Notes: generated by a model not told the origin, from the sequence alone. Numbered from the stretch's first letter, positions 46,993 to 56,092 are shown. The stretch: 64,000 nucleotides of DNA from Palleronia sediminis (GCF_004358695.1 NZ_SNAA01000004.1:62001-126000), one strand, 5' to 3'. A program made the numbers and translations.

Positions 46993-47011
46993 ATGTCAAC
47001 GAGGCTGACAT
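46993..47011. promoter_or_regulatory. Palindrome ATGTCA-N7-TGACAT upstream of petP
   Basis: Six-base arms with a seven-base spacer lie 48 bases before the chosen petP start. They share the TGTC/GACA half-site with the palindrome at 46940-46958. Together they look like a two-site operator between divergent genes. Confidence 0.45.
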
Positions 47012-47058
47012 AAACTGTGATGCGAAAGCGGGCAGCGACCGACCCGCGCGAGGATAAG

Positions 47059-47562
47059 ATGGCCGACCTGCGACGAACCGGCGGCGAGACGCTCCTGTTT
47101 CTGACCGATGCGCAGTTGCGCAAGGGGATCGAAGCGATGTTCTTTGCCTATCGCGGCTTCACCGCCGATCCCGACCGCATCCTCGAACGCTTCGGCTATG
47201 GGCGGGCGCATCATCGCGCGATCCATTTCATCAACCGCTCGCCCGGCCTGAACGTGAACACGCTTCTGACGATCCTGGGGATCACCAAGCAATCGCTGAA
47301 CCGGGTGCTGCGCACGCTGATCGAGGACGGGATGGTGGAAAGCCGCGTGGGCACGCGCGACCGTCGCGAACGTCATCTGCACCTGACCGAACGCGGCGCC
47401 GCGCTCGAGGGGGATTTGTCCATCGCGCAGCAGGCGCGGATGCGCGACGCCTTTCGCCGCGCCGGGCCCGATGCGGTTGCCGGGTTCCGCGCCGTGCTCG
47501 AAGAGATGATGGACCCCGAGCTGCGCCGCTATTTCGATGCCGATACGGGGGGCGAGACATGA
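47059..47562 (+). CDS. petP: MarR-family regulator PetP
   Basis: This 167-residue winged-helix protein has HINRSPGLNVNTLLTILGITKQSLNRVLRTLIEDGMVESRVGTRDRRERHLHLTERG, the MarR DNA-binding core. It overlaps an OmpR-type response regulator by four bases, as petP-petR do in Rhodobacter capsulatus. The ATG at 47059 has GAGGAT in front; upstream in-frame starts at 47017 (GTG) and 47020 (ATG) are less likely. The petABC genes are not in this window. Confidence 0.8.
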   Translation: MADLRRTGGETLLFLTDAQLRKGIEAMFFAYRGFTADPDRILERFGYGRAHHRAIHFINRSPGLNVNTLLTILGITKQSLNRVLRTLIEDGMVESRVGTRDRRERHLHLTERGAALEGDLSIAQQARMRDAFRRAGPDAVAGFRAVLEEMMDPELRRYFDADTGGET

Positions 47563-48266
47563 GCCAGCCGCTTCACCTGCTGGTCGTCGACGACGACGAA
47601 CGCATCCGGCGCCTTCTGGCCAAGTTCCTGAGGCGCAACGGGTTCTACGTCACCACCGCGCGCGATGCGGCCCATGCGCGGCGTATCCTGGGGGGGCTCG
47701 AGTTCGACCTGATCGTGCTCGACGTGATGATGCCGGGCGAGGACGGGATTTCTCTCTGCGCCGACCTGACGGCGAACCGGTCGGTGCCGATCCTGCTCCT
47801 GACCGCGCGCGGCGAGACCGCCGATCGTGTGGCCGGGCTCGAGGCCGGGGCCGACGACTACCTCGCCAAGCCCTTCGAGCCCAAGGAGCTCCTGCTCAGG
47901 ATCAACGCCATCTTTCGCCGGATGCCCGGCCCCGAGGTCGCACCGACCGCGCCCACGTCGCTGTCGCTGGGCATCGTGCGCTATGATACCGGGCGCGGCG
48001 AACTCTGGTCCGGCGACGACCTGGTGCGCCTGACCGGCACCGAGGCCGCGCTGATGCGGATCTTTGCCGCCCAGCCCGGCGAGGTGGTCAGCCGGCAACG
48101 CCTGATCGAGGATCTCGGCCGCACCGGCCCCGATGGTGAAAGCGCGCAGGATCGCGCGGTCGACGTGCAGATCACCCGCCTGCGCCGCAAGATCGAGGCG
48201 GACCCCAAGCAGCCGCGCTATTTGCAGACCGTGCGCGGGGCGGGCTACATGCTGGCGCCCGACTGA
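47559..48266 (+). CDS. petR: OmpR-family response regulator PetR
   Basis: This 235-residue regulator has a receiver domain with the acidic pocket VVDDDERIR, phospho-acceptor Asp55 in LIVLDVMMPGEDG and Lys in YLAKPFEPKE. A winged-helix output domain follows (DRAVDVQITRLRRKIEADPKQPRYLQTVRGAGYML). It is translationally coupled to the MarR gene (ATGA). In Rhodobacter capsulatus PetR is needed for growth. No sensor kinase is adjacent. Confidence 0.85.
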   Translation: MSQPLHLLVVDDDERIRRLLAKFLRRNGFYVTTARDAAHARRILGGLEFDLIVLDVMMPGEDGISLCADLTANRSVPILLLTARGETADRVAGLEAGADDYLAKPFEPKELLLRINAIFRRMPGPEVAPTAPTSLSLGIVRYDTGRGELWSGDDLVRLTGTEAALMRIFAAQPGEVVSRQRLIEDLGRTGPDGESAQDRAVDVQITRLRRKIEADPKQPRYLQTVRGAGYMLAPD

Positions 48267-48296
48267 CGCGCCCCCAAGGACGATCGGACCACGCCC

Positions 48297-49187
48297 ATGA
48301 GATTGCTTTCCCTCGGCCACGGCTATTGCGCCCGCGCGCTGGCGGCGCGGCTGCTGCCGCGGGGCTGGCAGGTCGCGGGCACGACTCGCAGCGGCGACAG
48401 GCTGGCAGAGATCGAGGCCACGGGCGTTCGCGCGCTGCTCTGGCCCGGTGGCGATCTGCCTCCCGAGATCGAGACCGCGACCCATATCCTGATCTCGGCC
48501 GCGCCCGACGCCGAGGGCGACCCGGCCATCGCCGCGCTCGGCCCCGCGATCGCGCGCGCCGCGCCGCATCTCGACTGGGTGGGCTATCTCTCGACCACCG
48601 GGGTCTACGGCGACCAGGCCGGCGGCTGGGTGGACGAGACCGCGCCGCTCGAGCCCTCGACCCGCCGCGGCGCCGCGCGCGTCCGGGCCGAGGCCGCCTG
48701 GCGCGCGCTTGCCGCGCAATCGGGCCTGCCGCTGCATGTCTTTCGCCTCGCGGGGATCTACGGCCCCGGCCGCGGCCCATTTGCCAAGATCCGGGCGGGC
48801 ACCGCGCGGCGTATCGTCAAGCCGGGCCAGGTGTTCAGCCGCATCCATGTCGCGGATATCGCGACCGTGCTCGAGGCCTCCATCGCGCGGCCCGATCCCG
48901 GCGCGGTCTACAACGTCTGCGACGACGACCCGGCCCCGCCGCAGGACGTGATCGCCCATGCCGCCGATCTGCTCGGCCTGCCGCGCCCGCCCGAAATCGC
49001 CTTTGACGAGGCCGAGATGAGCCCGATGGCGCGCAGCTTCTACGCCGACAGCAAAAAGGTGCGAAACGATCGCATCAAGACCGATCTGGGCGTGACGCTG
49101 GCCTATCCCGACTATCGCAGCGGGCTTGCCGCGCTATTGGCCGAGGAACGAGCCGCGTCAGCCGAGCAGGTCGGCAAGCGGCGGTAG
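48297..49187 (+). CDS. NAD(P)-dependent epimerase/reductase-like protein
   Basis: This 296-residue Rossmann protein has a short glycine motif (LLSLGHGYCARALAARLLPRGW), a catalytic-like YLSTTGVYGDQAGGWVDE segment and RLAGIYGPGRGPFAKI. It resembles YeeZ-type sugar epimerase homologues whose substrate is unknown. Its last 30 bases overlap the convergent gene at 49158-50222. Confidence 0.78.
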   Translation: MRLLSLGHGYCARALAARLLPRGWQVAGTTRSGDRLAEIEATGVRALLWPGGDLPPEIETATHILISAAPDAEGDPAIAALGPAIARAAPHLDWVGYLSTTGVYGDQAGGWVDETAPLEPSTRRGAARVRAEAAWRALAAQSGLPLHVFRLAGIYGPGRGPFAKIRAGTARRIVKPGQVFSRIHVADIATVLEASIARPDPGAVYNVCDDDPAPPQDVIAHAADLLGLPRPPEIAFDEAEMSPMARSFYADSKKVRNDRIKTDLGVTLAYPDYRSGLAALLAEERAASAEQVGKRR

Positions 49188-50222
49188 CCGCCCGAGGCTC
49201 TGCCCCTCGGCATTCAGCATCTCGAACCGGACCCCGGCGGCGATGCGCGCACGCGGCACGGCGACCGAATTGGCCTGCCCCCGGAACTGGAACCGGAACG
49301 GCGCGTCGTCGGGCTGATCGACCGGATAGCGCGGACCCTCGCCCGGCTCGATCAGCGCGCGGGGCTGCTGCGCCTCGTCGGGGCAGCCGATCAGCGTCAG
49401 AACCGTCTGGTCGCGCTTGCGCGCGTTGCGTGGATTGCACAGCAGGAACCCGCCCGCATCGTTGCGAAACAGCCAGAGCGGGCTGCGGATGCTCGGTGCG
49501 CCATCGGGAGTCTTGACCGTCGCGCGGATCAGCTTGCCCGGCGCGATATCGGTGCGCAGCGCAAAGCGGCGCAGCCGCTGCTGGCCCGACCAGGTCCCGG
49601 CGGTGCGCGCCCCGATCTCGTCGCCCCCGATCGTGGCGGCCAGGAACACCTCCTGCCCCGGCGCCGAAGCCGCGCTGGCATAGCCCTCGAGCAGGCCGTT
49701 GCGCAGGAACCGCACCGGCATGACGGTGTCGGCAGGGGGCGTCGCCGCCGCGGCGATCACGTCGCTGAACAACAGCAACCCGTCTTCCTCGATCTCGACG
49801 GTGTGCAGGCTGTCGGCTGTCAGCCCCTCGGGCAGGGGGATGTGATGGGTCTGCCACCCCTCGGCATTGCGCGTCAGGTAGTCGAAACGCATCTCGTACC
49901 GCCCGTTCAGCACCACGGTCAGTGCGCGCGGCTGGCCATCGGGTCCGGGCGACGGGGCTCCGGTCCCCCCAGTGGCGCGGATGACGATGCACCCCGTCCG
50001 CGGGCCGGTGATCTCGAACCGCGCGGTGTTGCGCAACGGCGTGACCAGCGGTTCGGGATAGGTGCCGACGGGGCGCAGGCGGCGGCTGTCGGCACGCCGC
50101 GTGTCGGGGTCGGTGTAGCCGGATGGCCCCCAGGGCGGGGGCGGCGCGGTCTTGCGCGCCTCGGCGATGCGGGCATAGAGCGCCTGGAGCGGCGTCCGCT
50201 CGGGCAAGTCGGGCGCGGTCAT
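49158..50222 (-). CDS. Conserved hypothetical protein, beta-rich
   Basis: This 354-residue protein has no signal peptide or membrane helix. It appears beta-rich, with repeated strands around ARFEITGPRTGCIVIRATGG and LTVVLNGRYEMRFDYLTRNAEGWQTHHIPLPEG. I recognise no family. It overlaps the glycosyltransferase upstream by four bases (ATGA), so it is probably translated with it. The chosen start at 50222 (MTAPDLPERTPLQALY) sits on that overlap. It may help bind or modify the glycan made by its neighbour. Confidence 0.75.
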   Translation of the reverse strand: MTAPDLPERTPLQALYARIAEARKTAPPPPWGPSGYTDPDTRRADSRRLRPVGTYPEPLVTPLRNTARFEITGPRTGCIVIRATGGTGAPSPGPDGQPRALTVVLNGRYEMRFDYLTRNAEGWQTHHIPLPEGLTADSLHTVEIEEDGLLLFSDVIAAAATPPADTVMPVRFLRNGLLEGYASAASAPGQEVFLAATIGGDEIGARTAGTWSGQQRLRRFALRTDIAPGKLIRATVKTPDGAPSIRSPLWLFRNDAGGFLLCNPRNARKRDQTVLTLIGCPDEAQQPRALIEPGEGPRYPVDQPDDAPFRFQFRGQANSVAVPRARIAAGVRFEMLNAEGQSLGRLPPLADLLG

Positions 50223-52003
50223 ATGATGGCCCCCATGAAATCGAGCCCCGGCCGGCGCGGCCCGTTGAGGTTGAGCTGATGCGCGCCCGCGGTCCATGTG
50301 TGGCTCTTCACGTCAGAGCGGCGCACCTGGATGAAGTTGAACGGATCGCCCGACAGGATCGCCTTGCCGCGGTCCTGCGCGTTGTACAGAAACAGCGTGT
50401 CGGCATAGCCGCGCACATCCTCGGGGAACCACTCGGCCCCCTGGCGCACGACCAGCGTGCCGCCGCCCACGGTCTGGATATAGGTATCGCGCAGGTCCAT
50501 CCGCCGCGTATGCATCCGGTCGCCGCCCTCGAACCAGTTGAAGAACGCGGCCTTTCCGGTGATGTCGAACCGCGCGTATTTGCGCTGCAACAGCAGGTCC
50601 GACAGGTAATGCGGGCCATAGATGTCATCGTCGTCGAACTTGGCCCAGAACGGCGCCTCGACCTGATCGACCCCGTAATTGATGCAGTAGCCGATGCTCT
50701 TGTCGTTGGGCATGGAATGGAGCGTCGCCGTCGGGTGGGCCTCGACCAGGCGGCGATACTCGGGCGGCACCTCGACCCCGTTAACGACGATGCTCAGCGC
50801 CACGTCAGGGTGGATCTGCGCGTCGACCGTATCGAGCAGAAAGGGGATCAGCTCGGGGCGGATCGTCGGCACCACGACGTTCACCTTCGCATCGGGCGGC
50901 TCGGACCAGTCAGGCGCGACGCCCAGCCGCGCGAGGATCGCCGCCACCGCGTCGAGCGTCGTGCATTCGCTCATCACATGCCGCCAGGCGAGGTGTTGCA
51001 ACGCGTTGGCGCCCACCTCGTCGGTCAGGAGCCATTCGACCGCGCGCCCGATGGCGTCGGGGCCGTCGGCATGGCGGATGAAGGGCAGCGTGGCCAGCGC
51101 GGCGTCATCGGTCAGCACCGCCGTCTTGCAGGCCCCGGCCTCGAGACAGCGCCGCCGCGCGTAATGCGGCCGCGCCTCCGTCAGCGAGCTGTGCAGAACC
51201 AGCGCCTGCGCCAGCCGCAGCGGATGGGCCAGGTCGCCGCCCTTGAGCGTCCCCATGAAACGCCGACGCATCGCGGCCGAATGCTTGTTGTCGTTGTTGC
51301 GGATATCGACCGACCCGTCGAAGGCCCACCAGTTGTAGTCGAGCAGCGGCCCCAACCAGTCCATCATCTCCGCGGGCGAGGTCTTCATCCCGATCTCGTG
51401 ATAGCCGTCGAGCAGGAACGAAAAGAGCGGCATCCGCGCGCGCGCCTCGTCAAAGGCCGGGGCGATGGGGTTGAACACCCGCGCATCGACGTGCGGCCCC
51501 TGCCGCAGGACCGGGCGGGTGTCGTCCACGGCAAGGCCGGGGGGAGCGACGATCAGGTCGGCATGGGAAAAGAGATGGGCGAACATGCCCTCCGCCCCCG
51601 GCTCTTCGGCAAGCCAGAGCACCACGGGCACGCCATGGCTGCGCGCATCGGCCACGAGGAACGCAAGCAGCGGTGCCTCGTCGCGCAGGCCCAGCAGGGC
51701 GCGGCGCCAGGGCTCGTGCATGGGCAGGATCCCGGCGCAGATCACCAGCGCGTCGAGCGCGCCCCAATCGGTGCCGTCCACTACCGTCTCGGGGGTCAGC
51801 GCGACCGTGTCCGCGGCGCGCCAGAGGCTTGCCGCCGCCTGCGCGCCCGCCACCACCCCCACCCGGTTGCGCAGCCAGAGCGGCGGACGCCCGCCGCGCG
51901 GACGGGTGATGAGCTTTTCGGTCCTGATCGGGGTGAACCCGCGGGTCCGGTCGAGAAACTTGTCGCGCAGCGTCGGCGCGGCATCGGCATCGGCCTCGGA
52001 CAT
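50219..52003 (-). CDS. Two-domain glycosyltransferase (CgeB-like + GT2)
   Basis: This 594-residue protein seems to join two modules. The N-terminal 350 residues resemble CgeB/spore-maturation type transferases (VVLWLAEEPGAEGMFAHLFSHADLIVAPPG; RQGPHVDARVFNP). The C-terminal part is GT2-like (VNVVVPTIRPELIPFLLDTVDAQ ... EAPFWAKFDDDDIYGPHYL), with DDDD as the likely metal site. It would make or modify a surface glycan. The ATG at 52003 begins a two-gene run with the protein at 49158-50222. Confidence 0.82.
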   Translation of the reverse strand: MSEADADAAPTLRDKFLDRTRGFTPIRTEKLITRPRGGRPPLWLRNRVGVVAGAQAAASLWRAADTVALTPETVVDGTDWGALDALVICAGILPMHEPWRRALLGLRDEAPLLAFLVADARSHGVPVVLWLAEEPGAEGMFAHLFSHADLIVAPPGLAVDDTRPVLRQGPHVDARVFNPIAPAFDEARARMPLFSFLLDGYHEIGMKTSPAEMMDWLGPLLDYNWWAFDGSVDIRNNDNKHSAAMRRRFMGTLKGGDLAHPLRLAQALVLHSSLTEARPHYARRRCLEAGACKTAVLTDDAALATLPFIRHADGPDAIGRAVEWLLTDEVGANALQHLAWRHVMSECTTLDAVAAILARLGVAPDWSEPPDAKVNVVVPTIRPELIPFLLDTVDAQIHPDVALSIVVNGVEVPPEYRRLVEAHPTATLHSMPNDKSIGYCINYGVDQVEAPFWAKFDDDDIYGPHYLSDLLLQRKYARFDITGKAAFFNWFEGGDRMHTRRMDLRDTYIQTVGGGTLVVRQGAEWFPEDVRGYADTLFLYNAQDRGKAILSGDPFNFIQVRRSDVKSHTWTAGAHQLNLNGPRRPGLDFMGAII

Positions 52004-52079
52004 GGAACCCCCGGTCTCGCATGCGGGCCGCCGGTCTGGCGCGGCCGCGACGTTTCGCGCAGTGACTAGCGCAGGACAG

Positions 52080-52104
52080 GCGCATCGCCAAGCGAGCGAT
52101 GCGC
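52080..52104. promoter_or_regulatory. Inverted repeat in the divergent gap 52004-52198
   Basis: GCGCATCGC and GCGATGCGC are perfect nine-base arms with a seven-base spacer. The site lies about 77 bases upstream of the minus-strand glycosyltransferase and 95 before the AT-rich plus-strand gene. It could be an operator or an RNA hairpin; no T-tract follows. Confidence 0.4.
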
Positions 52105-52198
52105 GATTCGGTGCCGTGTTGCCCGGCCGATCCGGTTCCTGTAGCGAAACGCCGGAGTCGCCACCGCCTGAACACGCGACATGACGGAGACCGCTGCG

Positions 52199-53443
52199 AT
52201 GAAACCTGTATTTGTCTCAAGGAAACGCGATGGACTTGGGGAACGCCTTAGAGGGCTGGTCAATGCTTTTGCAGTGGCTGACCGTTTCGGGGGCGAAGTT
52301 CGCTTCGCATGGCGACTTATGGGTTCAGCGGCGCAACCGTTTCATGCGATCTGCGAAGCAGAGAAGCTATTTTCTGAAAGGTTCCTCGAGCGCTATCTTA
52401 TGAGTCCCGAGGCTGCCGACGCATTGGTATGCTGTCCAATAACCGACATAGAGTCCAATGGATTTGGTCTTGTCGAGCCCCAGCAGGGGTATAGTGTCTT
52501 CCAAAACCCGTTAACCTCCATGTTGCCCTCATATTTCAGCAAAGAGGATTTGGGTTCAGTTCTGCAAACAGCCTTCTCCAAAATAGAATTCAGTTCCGAG
52601 ATTGCGAACATCAGGGAAAAGGTTTCCGGTCTGAAGTTGCCGGAGAACGCGGTGGCCATCCATCTTAGGGCGGGTGACATTGTATATGGTAAGTATCGCT
52701 TTTCAAATGATTTCCGTGTGAAGGTCATATCATACCCAATTGCAGTAGAGATTATTAAGACCAGTCATGCGAGGAATGAGAAACCAGTTCTTTTTGGCCA
52801 AGATAGGGAGTTAATTCGATGGCTTGCGGATGAGTATGGGGCTATCTCGAGTGTTGAATTATTCGACGCGGTGGAGCGGGATCCGCTCCACTTAGCCATG
52901 AGTGAGATCTTTCTTATGGCTCGAATGAACCGTTTGGTCAGTGGTAATAGCGGTTTTGCGCTCCTCGCTTCCGCGGCCGGTGCGGTCCCTCACGAAAATC
53001 CTTACTTGAGCCGAACCAAGGAAGAAAACGAAGCAGCAGTTGCGCGTCATATGCTGGATCGTGACTTTTCGGCGCCGCCGAGTTTGCTGCAAAAAGCTAA
53101 CGCATGCTGTAGTATGATGTATCAGAGGCGGGGAATCATAGCCAAGAATCGCGAGCAAATTGCACTGTTGCGAAATGCGATAGCTTACGATCCCGATAAT
53201 CCGTTCTATCGAGTTTCTCTCGCCGTCAGTATGCTAAACCGTGGCTCCGAGGATCGAGCGGAGAAAATTATCACTCGGTTGCTAAACATTCATAATGCGA
53301 ATTGTGGTGAAATATTCAATGCGGACGCTTTGAGTAGGCCAGGGCTTATGGAACTTGTCGAAAGATTAAGGCCCTGTGCCGGCAAGGCTGAATGTCCAAA
53401 TATATCTAAGTTTATCGAGCGGGTCGATGAAGTTCGTGCCTGA
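52199..53443 (+). CDS. Fucosyltransferase-like protein, AT-rich
   Basis: This protein of about 414 residues starts MKPVFVSRKRDGLGERLRGLVNAFAVADRFGG, an N-terminal glycine-rich region, and has AVAIHLRAGDIVYGKYR (HxRxGD at about 155-160) and SGNSGFALLASA, both typical of the fucosyltransferase superfamily (GT11/NodZ/POFUT). Roughly the last 100 residues are helical (TPR-like). Composition is clearly more AT-rich than the rest of the window, with many TTA, ATA, AGG and AGA codons, a mark of recent transfer. The ATG at 52199 follows GGAG; the in-frame ATG at 52181 would add six residues. The acceptor is unknown. Confidence 0.7.
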   Translation: MKPVFVSRKRDGLGERLRGLVNAFAVADRFGGEVRFAWRLMGSAAQPFHAICEAEKLFSERFLERYLMSPEAADALVCCPITDIESNGFGLVEPQQGYSVFQNPLTSMLPSYFSKEDLGSVLQTAFSKIEFSSEIANIREKVSGLKLPENAVAIHLRAGDIVYGKYRFSNDFRVKVISYPIAVEIIKTSHARNEKPVLFGQDRELIRWLADEYGAISSVELFDAVERDPLHLAMSEIFLMARMNRLVSGNSGFALLASAAGAVPHENPYLSRTKEENEAAVARHMLDRDFSAPPSLLQKANACCSMMYQRRGIIAKNREQIALLRNAIAYDPDNPFYRVSLAVSMLNRGSEDRAEKIITRLLNIHNANCGEIFNADALSRPGLMELVERLRPCAGKAECPNISKFIERVDEVRA

Positions 53444-53509
53444 CGAACGGACTGTTCGGACATAACCGCCAGCCGTTCCGCCCAGACGGACAACCGTCTC
53501 AAGGTCTTC

Positions 53510-53791
53510 ATGCCCTGTCTCGACGCGGCACTCGAACGCGACCTTCCGGTTGCACGGTTCCTTCAGGCGATCTTTCTGGCGGCCGAGGGCGATGCATCGG
53601 GTGCGCTCGCCGCGTATGAGCGATACGCGGCGAAGCGTCCGGCACGGCTGGCCAAGGTCGAGGCCAAGTATCGCCCCGATCTCGATTACCCGGAATCCCT
53701 GTTGCCCGCACCGCCGCCCAAGCCCGCCAATGCGCGCCGCAGGGCCGGGCAGCGCAAGCGTGCGGCGCGAAATCAGCCCTCGGCCGATTGA
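53510..53791 (+). CDS. Short hypothetical protein, possible C-terminal remnant
   Basis: This is a 93-residue frame that is high in GC like the region around it. It has a TPR-like helical pair (AALERDLPVARFLQAIFLAAEGDASGALAAYERYAAKRP) and a basic, proline-rich tail. It lies in the same frame as the AT-rich gene and stays open back to that gene's TGA at 53441. No ribosome-binding site is clear at 53510, so it may be the leftover C-terminus of an older gene replaced by the foreign one. Its end overlaps the convergent glycosyltransferase by 19 bases. Confidence 0.45.
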   Translation: MPCLDAALERDLPVARFLQAIFLAAEGDASGALAAYERYAAKRPARLAKVEAKYRPDLDYPESLLPAPPPKPANARRRAGQRKRAARNQPSAD

Positions 53792-54837
53792 GGCCGGCTG
53801 GCCGTGTCGCCCGTGGGGTGATTGCGCAGATGCGCCATGACCGCGTTGAGGCGGTCGATGCGATCCCGATGATCCGAAAGCCGGTCCCGCAAGGTATTCA
53901 TGGCTTGCCGTTCCCCCAACAAGGCCGCGCCGAACCCGCGTCGCGTGGCGAGGCGGGGCGGCAGGTCGTCCGGCAGGGCGAGGATGGCGTCGGGCGTGTC
54001 GGCGCCCGCGATCTCGGTAAAGAGGCGCATCACCGATTGCACCTCGCGCGCGGCGAGGTTGCGCAGCGCCGCGGCGCGCTCTTCCTCGGGCAAGGAGTCG
54101 TGAAAGACGCGCTCGATCAGGTCGTAGGCGGTTTGCAAATCGCCCGCCATCTCGCGCAGCGCGGACGCGCCCGTGATGGCGGTCATCTGGTCGGGGTGCT
54201 GGACATAGCGATAGCCCGCGATCTCGCGATGTTCGAAACTGTCGGCCATCCCGAAGGCCAGTGCGTTCAGCGCAAGGTCCTCGTAGTGGTTGAGCCGCGG
54301 ATAGCTGCCGATGGCCGCCCTCTGCCGTTCCAGCAGATCGCGGCGATAGAGCTTGTTCCAGACCGAGAACAGGTAGCGGAAATCGAGAAAGGCGCCGAGT
54401 ATCGCGGGGGCGCCGTCAAGGCGGTGCGGCGGGTGGGGCTCACCCCGCGGCACGACCGTGCCGTCGGCATGGACGGTGAGGGCGCGAAAGCCCACGATAT
54501 CGGTCTCGAGCGGCGCGGCATCGAGAGCGGCATAGAACCCGCCCTCGACCACGTCATCGGCATCGGCGAACTGCACGTAATCGCGCGTCGCCAGTGCCAC
54601 CCCCGCCGCGCGGGCGGCGAAAAGCCCCCCGTTGGTCCCGAGCCGGTGCACCCGCGCATGATCCGGCACGGCGCTGCCCTGCAACACCTCGGACAGCGGC
54701 ACGTCCGAGCCGTCATCGATCAGCACGATCTCGGGCCTCGCGTCGAGCGCGAGGACGCCGTCCAGCAGACGCTCGATATCGTCGCGCCCGGCATTGTAGG
54801 CGCACACGATCAGCGAGATGCGGTCCTGTGCGCCCAC
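53773..54837 (-). CDS. Family 2 glycosyltransferase
   Basis: This 354-residue GT-A enzyme starts RISLIVCAYNAGRDDIERLLDGVLALD. The nucleotide-sugar site is EIVLIDDGSDVP, and the metal-binding DADD motif is YVQFADADDVVEGGF. A further helical region and a coiled-coil-like tail (ERQAMNTLRDRLSDHRDRIDRLNAVM) follow. It lies 13 bases after sqdB in a minus-strand operon, so it may use UDP-sulfoquinovose or extend a sulfoquinovose-containing glycan. The acceptor is unknown. Confidence 0.85.
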   Translation of the reverse strand: MGAQDRISLIVCAYNAGRDDIERLLDGVLALDARPEIVLIDDGSDVPLSEVLQGSAVPDHARVHRLGTNGGLFAARAAGVALATRDYVQFADADDVVEGGFYAALDAAPLETDIVGFRALTVHADGTVVPRGEPHPPHRLDGAPAILGAFLDFRYLFSVWNKLYRRDLLERQRAAIGSYPRLNHYEDLALNALAFGMADSFEHREIAGYRYVQHPDQMTAITGASALREMAGDLQTAYDLIERVFHDSLPEEERAAALRNLAAREVQSVMRLFTEIAGADTPDAILALPDDLPPRLATRRGFGAALLGERQAMNTLRDRLSDHRDRIDRLNAVMAHLRNHPTGDTASRPQSAEG

Positions 54838-54850
54838 GAGCGGCGAAGCC

Positions 54851-56008
54851 TCAGCGCCAGAGCGAGACGCAGGGGATCTTGGTCTTGTCGCAGCGATCCG
54901 CGTATTTCTGCGCGATTTCCTTGACCTCGGACATGACGCCGGTCTCGAGCTTGATCGGCTCGAGCCCCATGCCGAGGAAGCGGTCGTTGGCCACGAACAG
55001 GTCGTTCTCGTCGGCCTCGTTGCGCGGGTTGTCGAGATAGGCGATCTCGGCCCCCATGGCGTCCGAGATCATCTTGGCCAGGTCGCGCACGCGGTGGGTC
55101 TCGGTCATCTGGTTGAGGATGTTCACCCGCTCGCCCTTTTGGGGCGGGTTCTCGAGCGCCAGCTCGATGCAGCGGCATGTGTCCTGGATGTGGATGAAGG
55201 CCCGCGTCTGCCCGCCCGTGCCATGCACGGTCATCGGGTATTCGACGGCCGCCTGCATGATGAACCGGTTGAGCACCGTGCCATAGTCGCCGTCATAGTC
55301 GAACCGGTTGATGAGCCGCTCGTCCATGCGGGTCTCTTCGGTCTGGGTGCCCCAGACGATGCCCTGGTGCAGGTCGGTGATCTTCACCCCGTCGTTCTTG
55401 TTGTAGAAGTGGAAGAAGAGCTGATCCTGCGACTTGGTCATGTGGTAGATCGAGCCGGGGTTCGTGGGATACAGGATCTCCTGCTCGGCCACGCCCTCGG
55501 CGGTGTCGACCTTGACCCGCAGATAGCCCTCGGGGATCTTCATGCCGGCGGTGCCGTAGCCATAGACGCCCATCGTGCCGAGATGGATAAGGTGGATGTC
55601 CTGCCCAGATTCGACGATCGCGGCCAGCACGTCGTTGGTCGCGTTGAGGTTGTTGTTGACGGTATAGCGCTTGTGCGAGCTCGATTTCATCGAGTAGGGC
55701 GCGGCGCGCTGCTCGGCGAAATGGATGATGGCGTCGGGCTTTTCGTCCTGGATCAACGTCAGCAGGCGGTGGTAATGCTCGCCCACGGTAAAGTTCTCGT
55801 GCCGGATCTCGTTGCCGGTCAGTTCCTTCCAGACGCGCAGACGCTCGCCCAGCGGGCGGATCGGGGTCAGGCTGTCGACCTCGAGCTCCAGGTCGATCTG
55901 GCGGCGGCTGAGATTGTCGACGATGATGACGTCGTGTCCGCGCCGGGACAGGTAAAGCGCGTTCGGCCAGCCGCAAAAACCGTCGCCGCCGAGAATGATG
56001 ATCTTCAT
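54851..56008 (-). CDS. sqdB: UDP-sulfoquinovose synthase
   Basis: This 385-residue short-chain dehydrogenase matches SqdB/SQD1: the NAD motif [18 protein letters not shown], catalytic Thr145 in [10 protein letters not shown] and YxxxK (Tyr188, Lys192) in [11 protein letters not shown]. The conserved region [12 protein letters not shown] is present. It converts UDP-glucose and sulfite to UDP-sulfoquinovose, the head-group donor of the sulfolipid SQDG, common in phototrophs. Here it sits between two GT2 genes on the minus strand and not with a recognisable SqdA/C/D set. Confidence 0.95.
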   Translation of the reverse strand: MKIIILGGDGFCGWPNALYLSRRGHDVIIVDNLSRRQIDLELEVDSLTPIRPLGERLRVWKELTGNEIRHENFTVGEHYHRLLTLIQDEKPDAIIHFAEQRAAPYSMKSSSHKRYTVNNNLNATNDVLAAIVESGQDIHLIHLGTMGVYGYGTAGMKIPEGYLRVKVDTAEGVAEQEILYPTNPGSIYHMTKSQDQLFFHFYNKNDGVKITDLHQGIVWGTQTEETRMDERLINRFDYDGDYGTVLNRFIMQAAVEYPMTVHGTGGQTRAFIHIQDTCRCIELALENPPQKGERVNILNQMTETHRVRDLAKMISDAMGAEIAYLDNPRNEADENDLFVANDRFLGMGLEPIKLETGVMSEVKEIAQKYADRCDKTKIPCVSLWR

Positions 56009-56092
56009 ACCGCCAGAACCCCTTGCAGTCTGCGTTTCGCGGCTCTCTAGCGGGCAGGGGGGCGGAAGGCAATTCTTTTGCCGGTTCCGCGA

